The notes: generated from the letters alone by a model not told the origin. Shown: positions 1 to 9,089, counted from the first letter of the stretch. The stretch: DNA of 64,000 nucleotides from Echinicola vietnamensis DSM 17526 (GCF_000325705.1 NC_019904.1:3598001-3662000), one strand, 5' to 3'. Numbers and translations are program-made.

Positions 1-1
1 C

Positions 2-997
2 TTTGGCAAACTCTTCAGGGAAAATGTACGGGAGTTCAATGATTTACAGCGAGAGAAGTTCTCTGAATTGGAGCGGCGCCAGGAAAAAATGTTAGTGGCA
101 ACAGAGGCTAGGCTTGAGAAGATGCGGGAGACGGTGGATGAAAAGCTTCAAAAGACACTGGAAACCCGTTTAGGGCAGTCTTTTGAGGCCGTAAGTAAGC
201 AGCTTCAAGCGGTACAAAAGGGATTGGGAGAAATGCAGCAACTTGCCACTGGTGTGGGGGACTTAAAGCGGGTGCTCACCAATGTGAAAAGCCGTGGGAT
301 TTTAGGCGAATATCAGCTTCAAAGCATCTTAGAAAACATCCTTTCCCCTGACCAATACATCTCAAATGCCGTCATGAAACGGGGAAGTTCCGAACGGGTG
401 GAGTTTGCCGTCAAACTGCCGGGGAACAATGAGTCACCTGTCTTCCTTCCGGTAGATGCTAAATTTCCTCAAGAAGCGTATCATCGTTTGTTGGAAGCTT
501 ATGAGGGAGGAGATAAGAGTGCCATGGAAGTGGCTAAGACTGCTCTTTACAGGGCAGTAAGGAAATCAGCGCAGGATATTAGCCAAAAGTATATTTATCC
601 CCCGTACACAACTGATTTTGCGGTGATGTTTTTACCAATGGAGAGTTTGTATGCAGAAGTGATCCGTGAAGGGGGATTGGCGCAGCAGCTCCAACAGGAT
701 TTTAAGGTAGTGGTGGCAGGACCAACTACTTTTGCGGCGATGCTAAACAGTTTGCAGATGGGATTCAAAACCTTGGCTATTCAAAAGCGCAGCAGCGAAG
801 TATGGAAAGTCCTGGGAGCGGTAAAGACGGAGTTTGGTAAATTTGGTGACTTGATCCAAAAGGCCCAGAAAAAGCTCCATGAGGCCAATAATGAATTGGA
901 CACATTAGTGGGCACGAGAACACGTGTAATCCAGCGAAGATTACGGGATGTGGAAGCATTGCCCGAAGATGAAAAGGGTAAATTTTTGGATAGCTGA
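2..997 (+). CDS. rmuC: DNA recombination protein RmuC, 3' part (5' end outside window)
   Basis: The reading frame is open from the first bases of the window, so the gene begins upstream and only about 331 C-terminal codons are seen. The visible part starts with a charged, Gln/Glu/Lys-rich helix (coiled coil, roughly the first 90 residues) followed by the conserved RmuC nuclease-like fold, including the stretches around LGEYQLQ, PVDAKFP and FLPMESLYAE. RmuC-family proteins limit inversions and rearrangements at short inverted repeats; the fold resembles restriction-type nucleases. The missing upstream part would hold the usual N-terminal membrane anchor and more coiled coil. Identity is well supported; the exact biochemical activity of the family is poorly defined. 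Confidence 0.93.
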   Translation, partial: FGKLFRENVREFNDLQREKFSELERRQEKMLVATEARLEKMRETVDEKLQKTLETRLGQSFEAVSKQLQAVQKGLGEMQQLATGVGDLKRVLTNVKSRGILGEYQLQSILENILSPDQYISNAVMKRGSSERVEFAVKLPGNNESPVFLPVDAKFPQEAYHRLLEAYEGGDKSAMEVAKTALYRAVRKSAQDISQKYIYPPYTTDFAVMFLPMESLYAEVIREGGLAQQLQQDFKVVVAGPTTFAAMLNSLQMGFKTLAIQKRSSEVWKVLGAVKTEFGKFGDLIQKAQKKLHEANNELDTLVGTRTRVIQRRLRDVEALPEDEKGKFLDS

Positions 998-1077
998 GCG
1001 CCAGTGCAGGATAAATTTCACATTTCCTTATGCAACTTTGGCGTTCATTGAACGTTTTTTCTAAAAAAGAAGAAACT

Positions 1078-1671
1078 ATGAAAGTGAAAATAGGAATGGG
1101 ATTTTTGGCCATGATGCTGATCATGGTTGCCTGCAATCCTGTAAAAGTTTACTTAGAGAAAGAAGAGGTCAAACCGTCTCGAAACTATGAGACTTTTGCG
1201 ATCATTAATCAATATCAAGGAAAGGAAGCTTGGAATTCGCCAACATTGGACAGAAACTTAAGGGATGGATTGGCCAAAGGGATGCAAGCGCGGGGATTTG
1301 AGGAGAATAGCCAGCAGCCAGACCTGATCCTCCGATACAATACACTACTCAGTGAAGGTGAGAAAGAGGTAAGGAACAATGATTATTATGGAATGTCACC
1401 TTTCGGGCCATATGGAATGTATAATCCCTATATGTATCGTTACCCATATGGTGCGCCCTATTGGCCTAGTAGCACGGAAATAGAAAAGTACAATTTGGGT
1501 GAAGTGGTGATTGATTTTATTGATCCAAAGGCAGACGAGGTGATATTGCGGATCAGTGCTGTGGGTGAGGTAAATAACGTGAAACAAAAGTATAAAAACA
1601 TTGACGTCTCAGTCGATAAAATTCTAAATGAATTTTCACGGAATATGCCCAAAAAACAAGACAAAACTTAA
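1078..1671 (+). CDS. DUF4136-type lipoprotein
   Basis: 197 codons from an ATG at 1078; the frame extends upstream to 1030, but the signal sequence starts here. The N-terminus is a lipoprotein signal with the lipid-anchoring Cys at about residue 19 (LIMVAC). The mature part begins with a Tyr/Glu stretch typical of DUF4136, contains RNLRDGLAKGM and DLILRYN segments, a Tyr/Pro/Met/Gly-rich loop in the middle, and an EVVIDFID motif characteristic of these small envelope lipoproteins. The family has no defined function. It stands alone between rmuC and a convergent gene. It is followed by a strong hairpin and then a bidirectional terminator. Confidence 0.8.
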   Translation: MKVKIGMGFLAMMLIMVACNPVKVYLEKEEVKPSRNYETFAIINQYQGKEAWNSPTLDRNLRDGLAKGMQARGFEENSQQPDLILRYNTLLSEGEKEVRNNDYYGMSPFGPYGMYNPYMYRYPYGAPYWPSSTEIEKYNLGEVVIDFIDPKADEVILRISAVGEVNNVKQKYKNIDVSVDKILNEFSRNMPKKQDKT

Positions 1672-1704
1672 GGTGATAAGAGGTGAAGGAGAAAAGTCTC
1701 AGGT

Positions 1705-1732
1705 CAATGGGGGATGATCATGTCCCCCATTG
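1705..1732 (+). other. Perfect 10-bp inverted repeat downstream of the DUF4136 gene
   Basis: CAATGGGGGA at 1705-1714 is the exact reverse complement of TCCCCCATTG at 1723-1732, with an 8-nt loop. No T-run follows, so it is not a standard intrinsic terminator. It may protect the 3' end of the upstream mRNA or bind a protein; the role is unknown. Confidence 0.45.
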
Positions 1733-1862
1733 CCAAAGATTCTTTACCGTCAAACACCCCATTCTACAGTGATGAATACTCATGTAGACTTGATGTAAAC
1801 CGCATCTGTCCTGATGCTGATCTGTTTTTAGAGCAGGTGGCATAAACATGGTTTTTGAATAT

Positions 1863-1906
1863 TAAAAAAAAGGAGAAGCCAAAGCAGTACGGCTTCTCCT
1901 TTTTTT
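1863..1906. terminator. Bidirectional intrinsic terminator
   Basis: A 10-bp stem (AGGAGAAGCC at 1871-1880, GGCTTCTCCT at 1891-1900) is flanked by A-run and T-run, so it can stop transcription from both convergent genes (the DUF4136 gene on + and the metalloprotease gene on -). Confidence 0.85.
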
Positions 1907-1944
1907 ACAACCTGGCTTTCTTACAAGAAGCCTTTTACCTGTTC

Positions 1945-4170
1945 TTATCCTTTAAGGGTGCTTTTGATTTGTTCCTTAATGGTTCCCATGACCACTGGAT
2001 TTAGCTTTTTGGCCTTAAATGTGTTTTCCATTTTTTTCAGCAATTGTTCAGCTCCTTTCTGGTCATCTTCTTTGATCAATGCCTCGGCCATTCTGCGGTA
2101 AGCCCAGTTAAGTGAAATGTTATCCAACCCCTCTGAGCCGGAGGATTTGGCAAAAACCTTATCCAAGTGCGTAGAGGCCTCTTTGACATTTCGAGACCGC
2201 ACTTGCAGTCCATTGGTTTCTGGATCCACGGTTTTGAAGGTCATGGCCTCATTGGTTCCAAGGACAAAATCCGCATAAACGCTCATGGGGTTTTTAGCAT
2301 ACTTGGAAGCGACTTCCTGCAGTTGTGCGTTACCATTTTTGAGGCTCGGGCTGTCACTTCCTAGCAAATAAAATAGCATTCCCACGTCATCCGTAAAGTA
2401 TACGTCTGCAATTTGATCGTCTTGCTTGCTCAAAGGACTTTTTATTCTGATTTTTATTTCCTCGCTTTGGATGACCGAGCCATCTTCTGCTTTATAGGCA
2501 GCCTTGATCTTGTAAAAGCCGGGCATATCAAAATAAAACCCTTTGCTGCCGTAGCCGATGTATGCACTGGTGTAGAGGGTATGTTTTTCCTCGTCCAGGG
2601 TTTCCAGTTTTTCGGCAACACAGTTATGTCCTACGGGTTCGTAATCGATCACCTTTCCGTCAGGCTTCATGATTCCGATACGCACTTGTTCGTATTTGGG
2701 GTGGATGTGGGCATTTACTACCCGCTCATCCCTATTTCTGGAGCGAAGTTTTATTTCGACCACTACAGGCTCACCGAGCGTATAAGCGGACTTGACGGGA
2801 ACGATTTCCAATTTCAGGCCGGTGTGATTTTCGATCACTTCGGACACAAAATCCTCTGAGTGGGCGTGTGGTGCTTCATGTCCTGCGCCGACTGCCCAGT
2901 CGTTACCGCCCATGACCACATTGTTATAATAGCCGTGACGCATATGAGTCAATTCTCCCTGGTCAAACTTAAACGTGAAGTTATTCCAAAATTGACCGAT
3001 TCCATTTGCTTGATCATATTTCCAAGGATAGTTCATCCAGCTTAAGCTGTCGGGTCGACTTTTGTCCCAGCTATGTAGCAGGTTGAAGGCGTGGCCCAAT
3101 TCGTGAACATAAGTGTACAGTTGATTTCTGACGTAATCGTTACCAGAATGGTAATTGGCCAAGGTGTCTTGAAAAACGGCGCAACCTTGTCGGTGAGGTT
3201 TTTTGTTTTGATAGTCAAACATGATCCCGAGTAGGGTGTTGATGACGGCCCTTTTTGCGGCAAATAGCCAAACGGTCCATTGCGGAAGGTTACGGAAGAC
3301 GCTAAAGTGCCTTACCATACTCGCATGCATTTCCGATTCTGTCCATCGGTTATCGCTTCCCGCTTCACTGGTGTTGATCACATTATTATGACCTGTATAT
3401 GCCATGTTGATGCCAGCTTCCTGAAAGGCTTTTACTACTGTCAAGTCCCTTGATGGTCCCGGGTTTGGAAAGGTTCCCGTATGATAGCTCCCAAAAAGAC
3501 TGGTGCCTGCTTCTACATCCGTTTCCAGTCTGACGGTCCTAAAATACCTGGAGCGGAATTTACAGGTATATGAAGCTCCGGACAGATTATACTGCATAAA
3601 AGTGATGGTCGCGGCCGCGGGGGAATAGAAAATGTAATTTCTCGGAATCACAATCTTGGCCTTATTTGCCCACATGGACCGCGTGCCGGTAAGGTATCCT
3701 ACCAAGGTGGCTTTTGTGCTGGTGTAGGTGATGCTGGGGTAGTTCATGCTGAATGAACCCCAATAGGTGGTGGTGGATCCTACGTGGAAGAAATCAAAAC
3801 TCGCTTTGTTGAGGGCTCCTGCGCGGTCCACATCTACTCTTAATTCCAACCGCCAACTTCCCTGAACTCCGATATAGCTACCACTTACGGCCAAACGTGG
3901 AATGACCAGTTTATCTTTTATAATAATGCGGTCTTCTAAATCTCCAATTCCGTATGCTTGTACCCCATTTTCGACATTTGCTTCAGGATAAGTAATGTCT
4001 TCGGGAGGTGCTTCCATGGATGGATGATCTGCATGATGCTCATGTGCATGCCCATTTGAGGCTGCTTCATCATTCGTGTTCAATTGATGCTCTTGATTCG
4101 GTTCTTCTTGAATCGAGGAGTTTTCTGAAAGGGTGGCTTCGGAGAAGCCAGGATCGTCATAAATTGTCAT
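1945..4170 (-). CDS. Metzincin-like zinc metallopeptidase, large multidomain protein without signal peptide
   Basis: 741 residues from the ATG at 4170 (MTIYDDPGF); the frame stays open to 4305, so a 45-residue longer form is possible. Residues 1-70 are acidic and low-complexity with a His-rich patch (about 41-49). Residues 80-220 look all-beta. The catalytic site is HELGHAFNLLH at 356-366 followed by Asp at 369, i.e. the HExxHxxNxxHxxD zinc motif of metzincins, with a candidate Met-turn at Met379 (SWMNYP). Residues ~470-600 look like beta-sandwich modules and the last 150 residues are helical. No signal peptide or membrane segment is visible, which is odd for a metzincin. Natural substrate unknown. 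The protease class is seen; export route and role are not. Confidence 0.75.
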   Translation of the reverse strand: MTIYDDPGFSEATLSENSSIQEEPNQEHQLNTNDEAASNGHAHEHHADHPSMEAPPEDITYPEANVENGVQAYGIGDLEDRIIIKDKLVIPRLAVSGSYIGVQGSWRLELRVDVDRAGALNKASFDFFHVGSTTTYWGSFSMNYPSITYTSTKATLVGYLTGTRSMWANKAKIVIPRNYIFYSPAAATITFMQYNLSGASYTCKFRSRYFRTVRLETDVEAGTSLFGSYHTGTFPNPGPSRDLTVVKAFQEAGINMAYTGHNNVINTSEAGSDNRWTESEMHASMVRHFSVFRNLPQWTVWLFAAKRAVINTLLGIMFDYQNKKPHRQGCAVFQDTLANYHSGNDYVRNQLYTYVHELGHAFNLLHSWDKSRPDSLSWMNYPWKYDQANGIGQFWNNFTFKFDQGELTHMRHGYYNNVVMGGNDWAVGAGHEAPHAHSEDFVSEVIENHTGLKLEIVPVKSAYTLGEPVVVEIKLRSRNRDERVVNAHIHPKYEQVRIGIMKPDGKVIDYEPVGHNCVAEKLETLDEEKHTLYTSAYIGYGSKGFYFDMPGFYKIKAAYKAEDGSVIQSEEIKIRIKSPLSKQDDQIADVYFTDDVGMLFYLLGSDSPSLKNGNAQLQEVASKYAKNPMSVYADFVLGTNEAMTFKTVDPETNGLQVRSRNVKEASTHLDKVFAKSSGSEGLDNISLNWAYRRMAEALIKEDDQKGAEQLLKKMENTFKAKKLNPVVMGTIKEQIKSTLKG

Positions 4171-4914
4171 GGTTAAAAATGTTTTGGTTAAATTGGTTAG
4201 TACAGTGTGTGCAGTAGGTGAAATGCACCGAGACGTCATGTGAGGTTCCTTAAATGCATTGACTACCAGTTTATTACGGTTGTAATTTGGTTTAGGCAAA
4301 GACATTTAACGCTAAAAGTGGTTTTGCAGGATTTTTCTTCAAGTATGGTTAAGCTTATCTTCGATAAGCGATTACTTGACATGATATCTAGATGTCCATG
4401 TCGGCCACGCCAACACGCTGTAATACATGTGTTTGGCTAAAAACTGCTGGTTAATTCTTATATTCCTAACAGGTTAGGATCCATTTAAACGCTAAAAATC
4501 ATCGAAGCGACGGATAATCGCCGGGCCCAAGTTTTCTGGCTGTTGAAGTTCAGCAGGCCTGAGATACTGATGATGTGGTTTTGTTGTTTAAGTAGTTATT
4601 TATCAACATGTTGGTAGGTATAAATTTAAGTGTTTTTCACTAAAAGTTAGGGTTAATTTCCTGTGAATTAGTATTTAACGAGTACAATGAGTATTGGATA
4701 GATTTGATTGAGTATACTTCAAAAATATGGGGTTTAGGTAATTCGTGGCTAGGCTTAGGGAAGGAGGAAGTGAATAGTGAGGATAATCATTGCTTTGATT
4801 TTGCTTTTTAAAAAAATAAAAAATGAAGTTTATGTTCAAAGAGGTGAGAATAAAGCTCTTTTGAATTTGGCGTATTATGTTTATTTTAGAACCACCTTTC
4901 AACCGTTTTATCGT
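4171..4914. other. Gene-poor AT-rich intergenic stretch
   Basis: No convincing gene between the metallopeptidase start and the small protein at 4915. A 7-bp hairpin (GCTTATC 4353-4359, GATAAGC 4363-4369) is present without a T-run. The open frames here lack conserved features and are likely chance. Confidence 0.5.
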
Positions 4915-5253
4915 ATGATAGATTACAATAACAAAACTTTCAAATCCCTGTCCAACAGTACCAATGGCGAAGTTTCGGAAGAAACCGTCTTTAAGTATAA
5001 GCAGGAAGGGAATGTTTTGTCCGGGTCGTATTCAGGTGGGGGCATCCAAAAAGGGAATTTGATCGGGACCGTAGATGAGCATGGAGTCATTAAAATGAAA
5101 TACTGTCATATCAATTCCAAAGGAGAGATCAAATCCGGCAAATGCACTTCTAAGCCAAGCCCGTCCACCAGTGGTAAAATCAGGCTTCATGAGCAGTGGC
5201 AGTGGACTTCTGGTGATTTTTCCAAAGGGGAGTCGATAATTGAGGAGGTTTAG
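4915..5253 (+). CDS. Small conserved protein of the family often labelled n-acetylglutamate synthase in Bacteroidota
   Basis: 112 codons from the ATG at 4915 (MIDYNNKTF); the frame runs further upstream to 4777, but that part is low-quality hydrophobic sequence, and family members as I know them start at this Met. It is a Gly/Tyr-rich all-beta protein with repeated motifs (EGNVLSGSYSGG, GVIKMKYCHIN) and the ending HEQWQWTSGDFSKGESIIEE, which is highly characteristic. Proteins of this type are annotated as n-acetylglutamate synthase in databases, but there is no acetyltransferase (GNAT) motif and nothing around it suggests arginine synthesis, so the enzymatic name should not be trusted. Probably cytoplasmic; function unknown. 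Confidence 0.75.
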   Translation: MIDYNNKTFKSLSNSTNGEVSEETVFKYKQEGNVLSGSYSGGGIQKGNLIGTVDEHGVIKMKYCHINSKGEIKSGKCTSKPSPSTSGKIRLHEQWQWTSGDFSKGESIIEEV

Positions 5254-5368
5254 GGAATTACCGCCTACCACATAAAAGTTAAATCAAAAATCAGTATGAT
5301 ATCATTAAAATAGGGCTATTTTTAGCAAAGGTATTCTATGGAATGCTTCGTAAAAATTGATTTACAAT

Positions 5369-5401
5369 TTTGTCATTGAGGTACAAAACAACTTATCTTT
5401 A
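5369..5401 (+). promoter_or_regulatory. Candidate promoter of trkA-trkH
   Basis: TTTG (5369-5372), 21-nt spacer, TATCTTTA (5394-5401), close to the Bacteroidota TTTG/TAnnTTTG consensus. The expected start site falls at about 5405-5408, essentially at the first ATG (5407), which suggests a leaderless transcript or translation from the second ATG at 5413. Confidence 0.5.
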
Positions 5402-5406
5402 CGCCC

Positions 5407-6753
5407 ATGGCTATGAATATCGTAATTGCGGGGGCTGGTGATATGGGATTTCATCTTGCAGAATCACTCAGCTACGAGAACAAGGACATTACTCTGATCG
5501 ATACGGACAAGGATATTTTGGAACATGTCGCCTCAAGGCTAGATGTGCTTACCGTGATGGGGGATTCTGCATCCATCGATGTCCTGAAAAATGCCAATGT
5601 GAAAGATGCCAATATGGTCATGGCCGTCACTACTTCGGAGAAAACCAATATCGTGACTGCGATGTTGGCGAAGCAGTTAGGGGCTAAGCGGGTGATTGCT
5701 CGGGTAAGAAACCATGATTATTTGTTAGAGGAAAATGTAGCATATTTTCATAATTTGGGCATTGATGATATTATTTCTCCCACCATGCTTTGTTCTGGAG
5801 AGATACATCGCATGGTAAAGAACTCTACTTTTTCAGATATTTTTGAGTTTGAGGAGGGGAAAATCAACGTCATGGGAGTGATTTTAGACCAGTTTTCGTC
5901 ATTGGTAAACAAAAGGCTTTCCGATACGCGGACGATGTCGATTTTCGAAGATGTACGGATCATTGCAATTGTACGGGATCAGATGACGATTATTCCCGGC
6001 GGAAATACCATGCTCCGAAACAATGACCACGTTTACTTTGTATCCAATAAGAAAGCCAGTGAATCCATTGCCCAGCTTACTGCCCAGCGTGAGATAGATA
6101 TTAAAAACGTCATGATTATCGGCGGCGATGACTTGGCGTTTACTTCAGCATTAAAGCTTGAGCCAGAATATAAGGTGACGTTAATTCATAATGACAAGGA
6201 GCGATGCAAGTGGCTTTCAGAACGGCTGCATTCCACACTGGTCATAAACGGTGATTATAAAAATATCGAGTTGTTGATAGAAGAGGGGCTGGAGGAAATG
6301 CAGGCTTTTTTGGCCTTGACAGAAAGCTCGGAGACCAATATTATCACCAGCCTCAGTGCCAAAAACCACGGCGTTTACAAGACCATTGCTCATGTGGATA
6401 CGCGGGAATACATCCATATTTCACATAGCATTGGGGTGGATTCATTGATCAATAAAAAATTAGTAGCGGCCAATCAAATCGCCCGACACCTGAGAAAAGG
6501 AAAGGTAGAGGCCATTTCAGGCATTTATGGGGTAGATGCCGAATTTATCCAATACGTTATATCCAAAAACAACCGGCTTACGAAAAAGCAATTAAGAGAG
6601 CTTCATTTTCCGGAAACGGCAATCGTAGCAGGAGTGATTCGTGGAGATGCCGTTTTTATTCCTGATGGTGATTTTAAATTGCAGCTGAATGATAAGGCAA
6701 TAGTTTTGGCCCTTCCTTCTGCAAAGTCCAGTCTGGAGAAATTATTTAATTAG
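5407..6753 (+). CDS. trkA: Trk potassium uptake regulatory subunit TrkA
   Basis: 448 residues, normal for two-domain TrkA. It is the cytoplasmic nucleotide-binding gating ring of the Trk K+ channel. The first RCK unit has the Rossmann motif GAGDMG (residues 9-14, Gly9/Gly11/Gly14) and an Asp (D32) at the end of beta-2 for NAD(H) ribose binding, followed by a TrkA-C domain at about 140-225. The second unit starts near residue 230 (VMIIGGDDLAF) with a degenerate nucleotide motif, as is usual for the second half, and ends with another TrkA-C domain. trkH follows after 3 nt, so the two are co-transcribed. Two starts (5407 and 5413, MA-MNIV) are possible; the second matches family starts equally well. 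Confidence 0.95.
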   Translation: MAMNIVIAGAGDMGFHLAESLSYENKDITLIDTDKDILEHVASRLDVLTVMGDSASIDVLKNANVKDANMVMAVTTSEKTNIVTAMLAKQLGAKRVIARVRNHDYLLEENVAYFHNLGIDDIISPTMLCSGEIHRMVKNSTFSDIFEFEEGKINVMGVILDQFSSLVNKRLSDTRTMSIFEDVRIIAIVRDQMTIIPGGNTMLRNNDHVYFVSNKKASESIAQLTAQREIDIKNVMIIGGDDLAFTSALKLEPEYKVTLIHNDKERCKWLSERLHSTLVINGDYKNIELLIEEGLEEMQAFLALTESSETNIITSLSAKNHGVYKTIAHVDTREYIHISHSIGVDSLINKKLVAANQIARHLRKGKVEAISGIYGVDAEFIQYVISKNNRLTKKQLRELHFPETAIVAGVIRGDAVFIPDGDFKLQLNDKAIVLALPSAKSSLEKLFN

Positions 6754-6756
6754 CCT

Positions 6757-8208
6757 ATGATTCATTATAAGGCGATTGCAAAAGTCATGGGAGGGTTATT
6801 GATGCTGTTGGGCTTACTGATGCTCCCCGGTATCGCATTCAGTTTCTACTATAAAAGTGGTGACCATATGCCACTGATTTATTCGGCCTTTGTGTCCATG
6901 GCCATCGGAGGACTCTTGTTTTTCTCTTTTTCCAAGGAAGACCAAAATATTAGAAAGCGTGAGGGATATTTGATCGTGGCATTGAGTTGGATTTTTATGT
7001 CCATTTTTGGAATGTTACCTTACCTGGTGAGTGGAACGCTTACCAATTTGTCAGATGCGGTTTTTGAGACAGTATCAGGTTTGACCACTACTGGGGCTTC
7101 TGTCTTGAATGATATAGAGGCACTGCCAAAAGGTATCCTGTTTTGGCGGAGCATGACACAGTGGATTGGTGGATTGGGCATTATCGTCTTGACGGTAGCG
7201 ATTTTTCCATTATTGGGCATTGGTGGCATTGAATTGTTTGTAGCCGAATCCCCGGGGCCGACTTCAGATAAGCTGCATCCGCGAATTAGGGAGACGGCCA
7301 AGAGACTATGGTATGTTTATGTGGGACTTACCATCCTTTGTGCAGGATTGTATTATATAGGTGGAATGGATTTTTATGATGCCGTTAACCACTCGCTTAC
7401 GACGTTGGCTACAGGTGGTTTCTCTACAAAAAATGCCAGTATGGCCTATTTTGATGTGCCGTTTATCCAGTATGTTGCCATTCTTTTTATGTTTTTGGCA
7501 GGAACCAACTTTACGGTAATCTATTTTGGGATAATGGGCAAGTTTGATCGGGTCTGGAAAAGTGATGAATTTAAAGCCTACGTTTTGGTCGTTGCTTTGA
7601 TCATCGTCGGATTGACCGTGCCGGTGTTTCTTGCCAGTGGATTTGGGTTTGAGAAGGCATTTAGGGATACGGCCTTCCAAGTAGTTTCGCTCATTACCAC
7701 GACAGGATTTGTGACGGCGGATTATACCAGTTTTGGTCATGGCCTAACCATTTTGTTCTTTCTGCTTCTTTTTGTGGGGGGCTGTGCGGGATCCACTGCC
7801 GGGGGAATTAAATTTATCCGGCACCTTACGTTCTTTAAAAATACCCTCTTGGAATTTAAGCGGATCGTTCACCCCCGAGCGATAGTGACCTTGAAAATCA
7901 ATAATGAACGCGTCACGGGCAAAATCATCACCCATATCATGATATTTTTATTGATTTATTTGATGGTGTTTGTCGTGGGAAGCGTGCTGCTGTCCATCGT
8001 AGGATATGATATGTTGACCAGCTTTGGGGCGGTGGCCACTTGCCTTGGAAATGTGGGGCCAGCAATTGGTAATGTAGGACCACTGGATAATTTCTCCTTC
8101 TTTGATCCTTTTACCAAAGTTTTCCTGTCTGCTATTATGCTATTGGGCCGATTGGAATTGTTTACTATTTTGGTGCTCTTTACGCCCTATTTTTGGAGGG
8201 CAAACTAG
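6757..8208 (+). CDS. trkH: Trk potassium uptake channel protein TrkH
   Basis: 483 residues, an inner-membrane K+ translocating subunit. The four pore-loop repeats can be read from their Gly-containing filter motifs: TTTGAS (about residue 110), ATGGFS (about 219), TTTGFV (about 320) and LGNVGP near the C-terminus, each flanked by hydrophobic helices. An N-terminal pair of extra helices is present, as in TrkH rather than KtrB. It partners with the TrkA product encoded 3 nt upstream, which gates it in response to nucleotides. Length and motif set are complete. Confidence 0.95.
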   Translation: MIHYKAIAKVMGGLLMLLGLLMLPGIAFSFYYKSGDHMPLIYSAFVSMAIGGLLFFSFSKEDQNIRKREGYLIVALSWIFMSIFGMLPYLVSGTLTNLSDAVFETVSGLTTTGASVLNDIEALPKGILFWRSMTQWIGGLGIIVLTVAIFPLLGIGGIELFVAESPGPTSDKLHPRIRETAKRLWYVYVGLTILCAGLYYIGGMDFYDAVNHSLTTLATGGFSTKNASMAYFDVPFIQYVAILFMFLAGTNFTVIYFGIMGKFDRVWKSDEFKAYVLVVALIIVGLTVPVFLASGFGFEKAFRDTAFQVVSLITTTGFVTADYTSFGHGLTILFFLLLFVGGCAGSTAGGIKFIRHLTFFKNTLLEFKRIVHPRAIVTLKINNERVTGKIITHIMIFLLIYLMVFVVGSVLLSIVGYDMLTSFGAVATCLGNVGPAIGNVGPLDNFSFFDPFTKVFLSAIMLLGRLELFTILVLFTPYFWRAN

Positions 8209-8285
8209 TGAAGGAATGAACTTGTTGGAGATAAAAATCCTTTTAGTACAAATGCTATTCTAAAACCAAACTTATTTTTCTTCGC

Positions 8286-9089
8286 ATGGAAATAGATTAC
8301 CAAATCATTTCAGTTTTTACTGATCAAAATCGAGGTTATACAGGAAACCCTGCAGCAGTGATCCTATTGGATAAACTTCCCGCCGAAAGGGATATGCAGA
8401 GTATTGCCAAAGAACTCAAACAACCGGCTACAACCTTTTTGGCTAAGGAACCAGGAGAGGACCGTTTTGCCATCAGGTGGTTTGCGCCAGATGCTGAGAT
8501 TGGCCTTTGCGGACATGGCACGGCAGCTGCGACTGCTTATTTGGGGCAAAAAAAGAATGGTTTCGGAAAGTTCACCTTCGTTTATCCTGAAGGAAAACTG
8601 GAAGGTGAATTAAATGCTGACCAGACCGTATCCATCAGCGCTCAGTCGATTGCCGTCATAGAAGAAATTACCGAATTCCCAGAACCCATTTTAGAAGGGT
8701 TAGGCATTCCTTTGCTGGCCATGTACCGAACGGATAATAAACATATCATCTTGGCCAAATCCGAACAGGACATTGCGAAAATGGATCCTGATTTTGAAAG
8801 GTTGTCCCAATGTGACATCTTCGGGTATGCTGTAACTGCCCAAGGTGAAACCGTGGATTTTGTCAGTCGGACCTTGGTGCCTCATACGATGCAGCAGGAA
8901 GATCATGCCACAGGATCTTCTCATGCGATGCTGGTGCCTTTCTGGGCAAAGCGATTGGAAAAGAAGCATCTAAATTCCTTACAATTAAGTAAAAGGGGAG
9001 GGGCTTTTAAAGGAGTGTTGGCTGATAGCGGAATGGTGACGCTTACCGGTACTTTCCAGATCGAAAAATCAGGTAAGCTTTCATTATAG
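8286..9089 (+). CDS. PhzF family isomerase-like protein
   Basis: 267 residues with the two-domain PhzF/DapF-like fold. Family signatures seen: the N-terminal GNPAAVILL segment (about 20-28), IRWFAPDAEIGLCGHGTAAA (about 63-82), and a C-terminal ATGSSHAML segment. PhzF members catalyse isomerisation by proton transfer; the best-known one works in phenazine synthesis, but no phenazine genes are here. At the position where characterised members have a catalytic Glu (S-E-T-x-F context) this protein reads PATTF (about 47-51), i.e. Ala in place of Glu, so classical acid/base chemistry may be changed. Monocistronic; a TATTTTTC element lies just upstream. Substrate unknown. Confidence 0.88.
   Translation: MEIDYQIISVFTDQNRGYTGNPAAVILLDKLPAERDMQSIAKELKQPATTFLAKEPGEDRFAIRWFAPDAEIGLCGHGTAAATAYLGQKKNGFGKFTFVYPEGKLEGELNADQTVSISAQSIAVIEEITEFPEPILEGLGIPLLAMYRTDNKHIILAKSEQDIAKMDPDFERLSQCDIFGYAVTAQGETVDFVSRTLVPHTMQQEDHATGSSHAMLVPFWAKRLEKKHLNSLQLSKRGGAFKGVLADSGMVTLTGTFQIEKSGKLSL

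Noticed and set aside
1030-1077. Longer N-terminus of the DUF4136 lipoprotein
   Set aside because: The lipoprotein signal begins at 1078; the extension has no signal-like features.
4240-4440. 66-codon open frame upstream of the metallopeptidase
   Set aside because: Low-complexity basic sequence with no features; overlaps the upstream region of a divergent gene.
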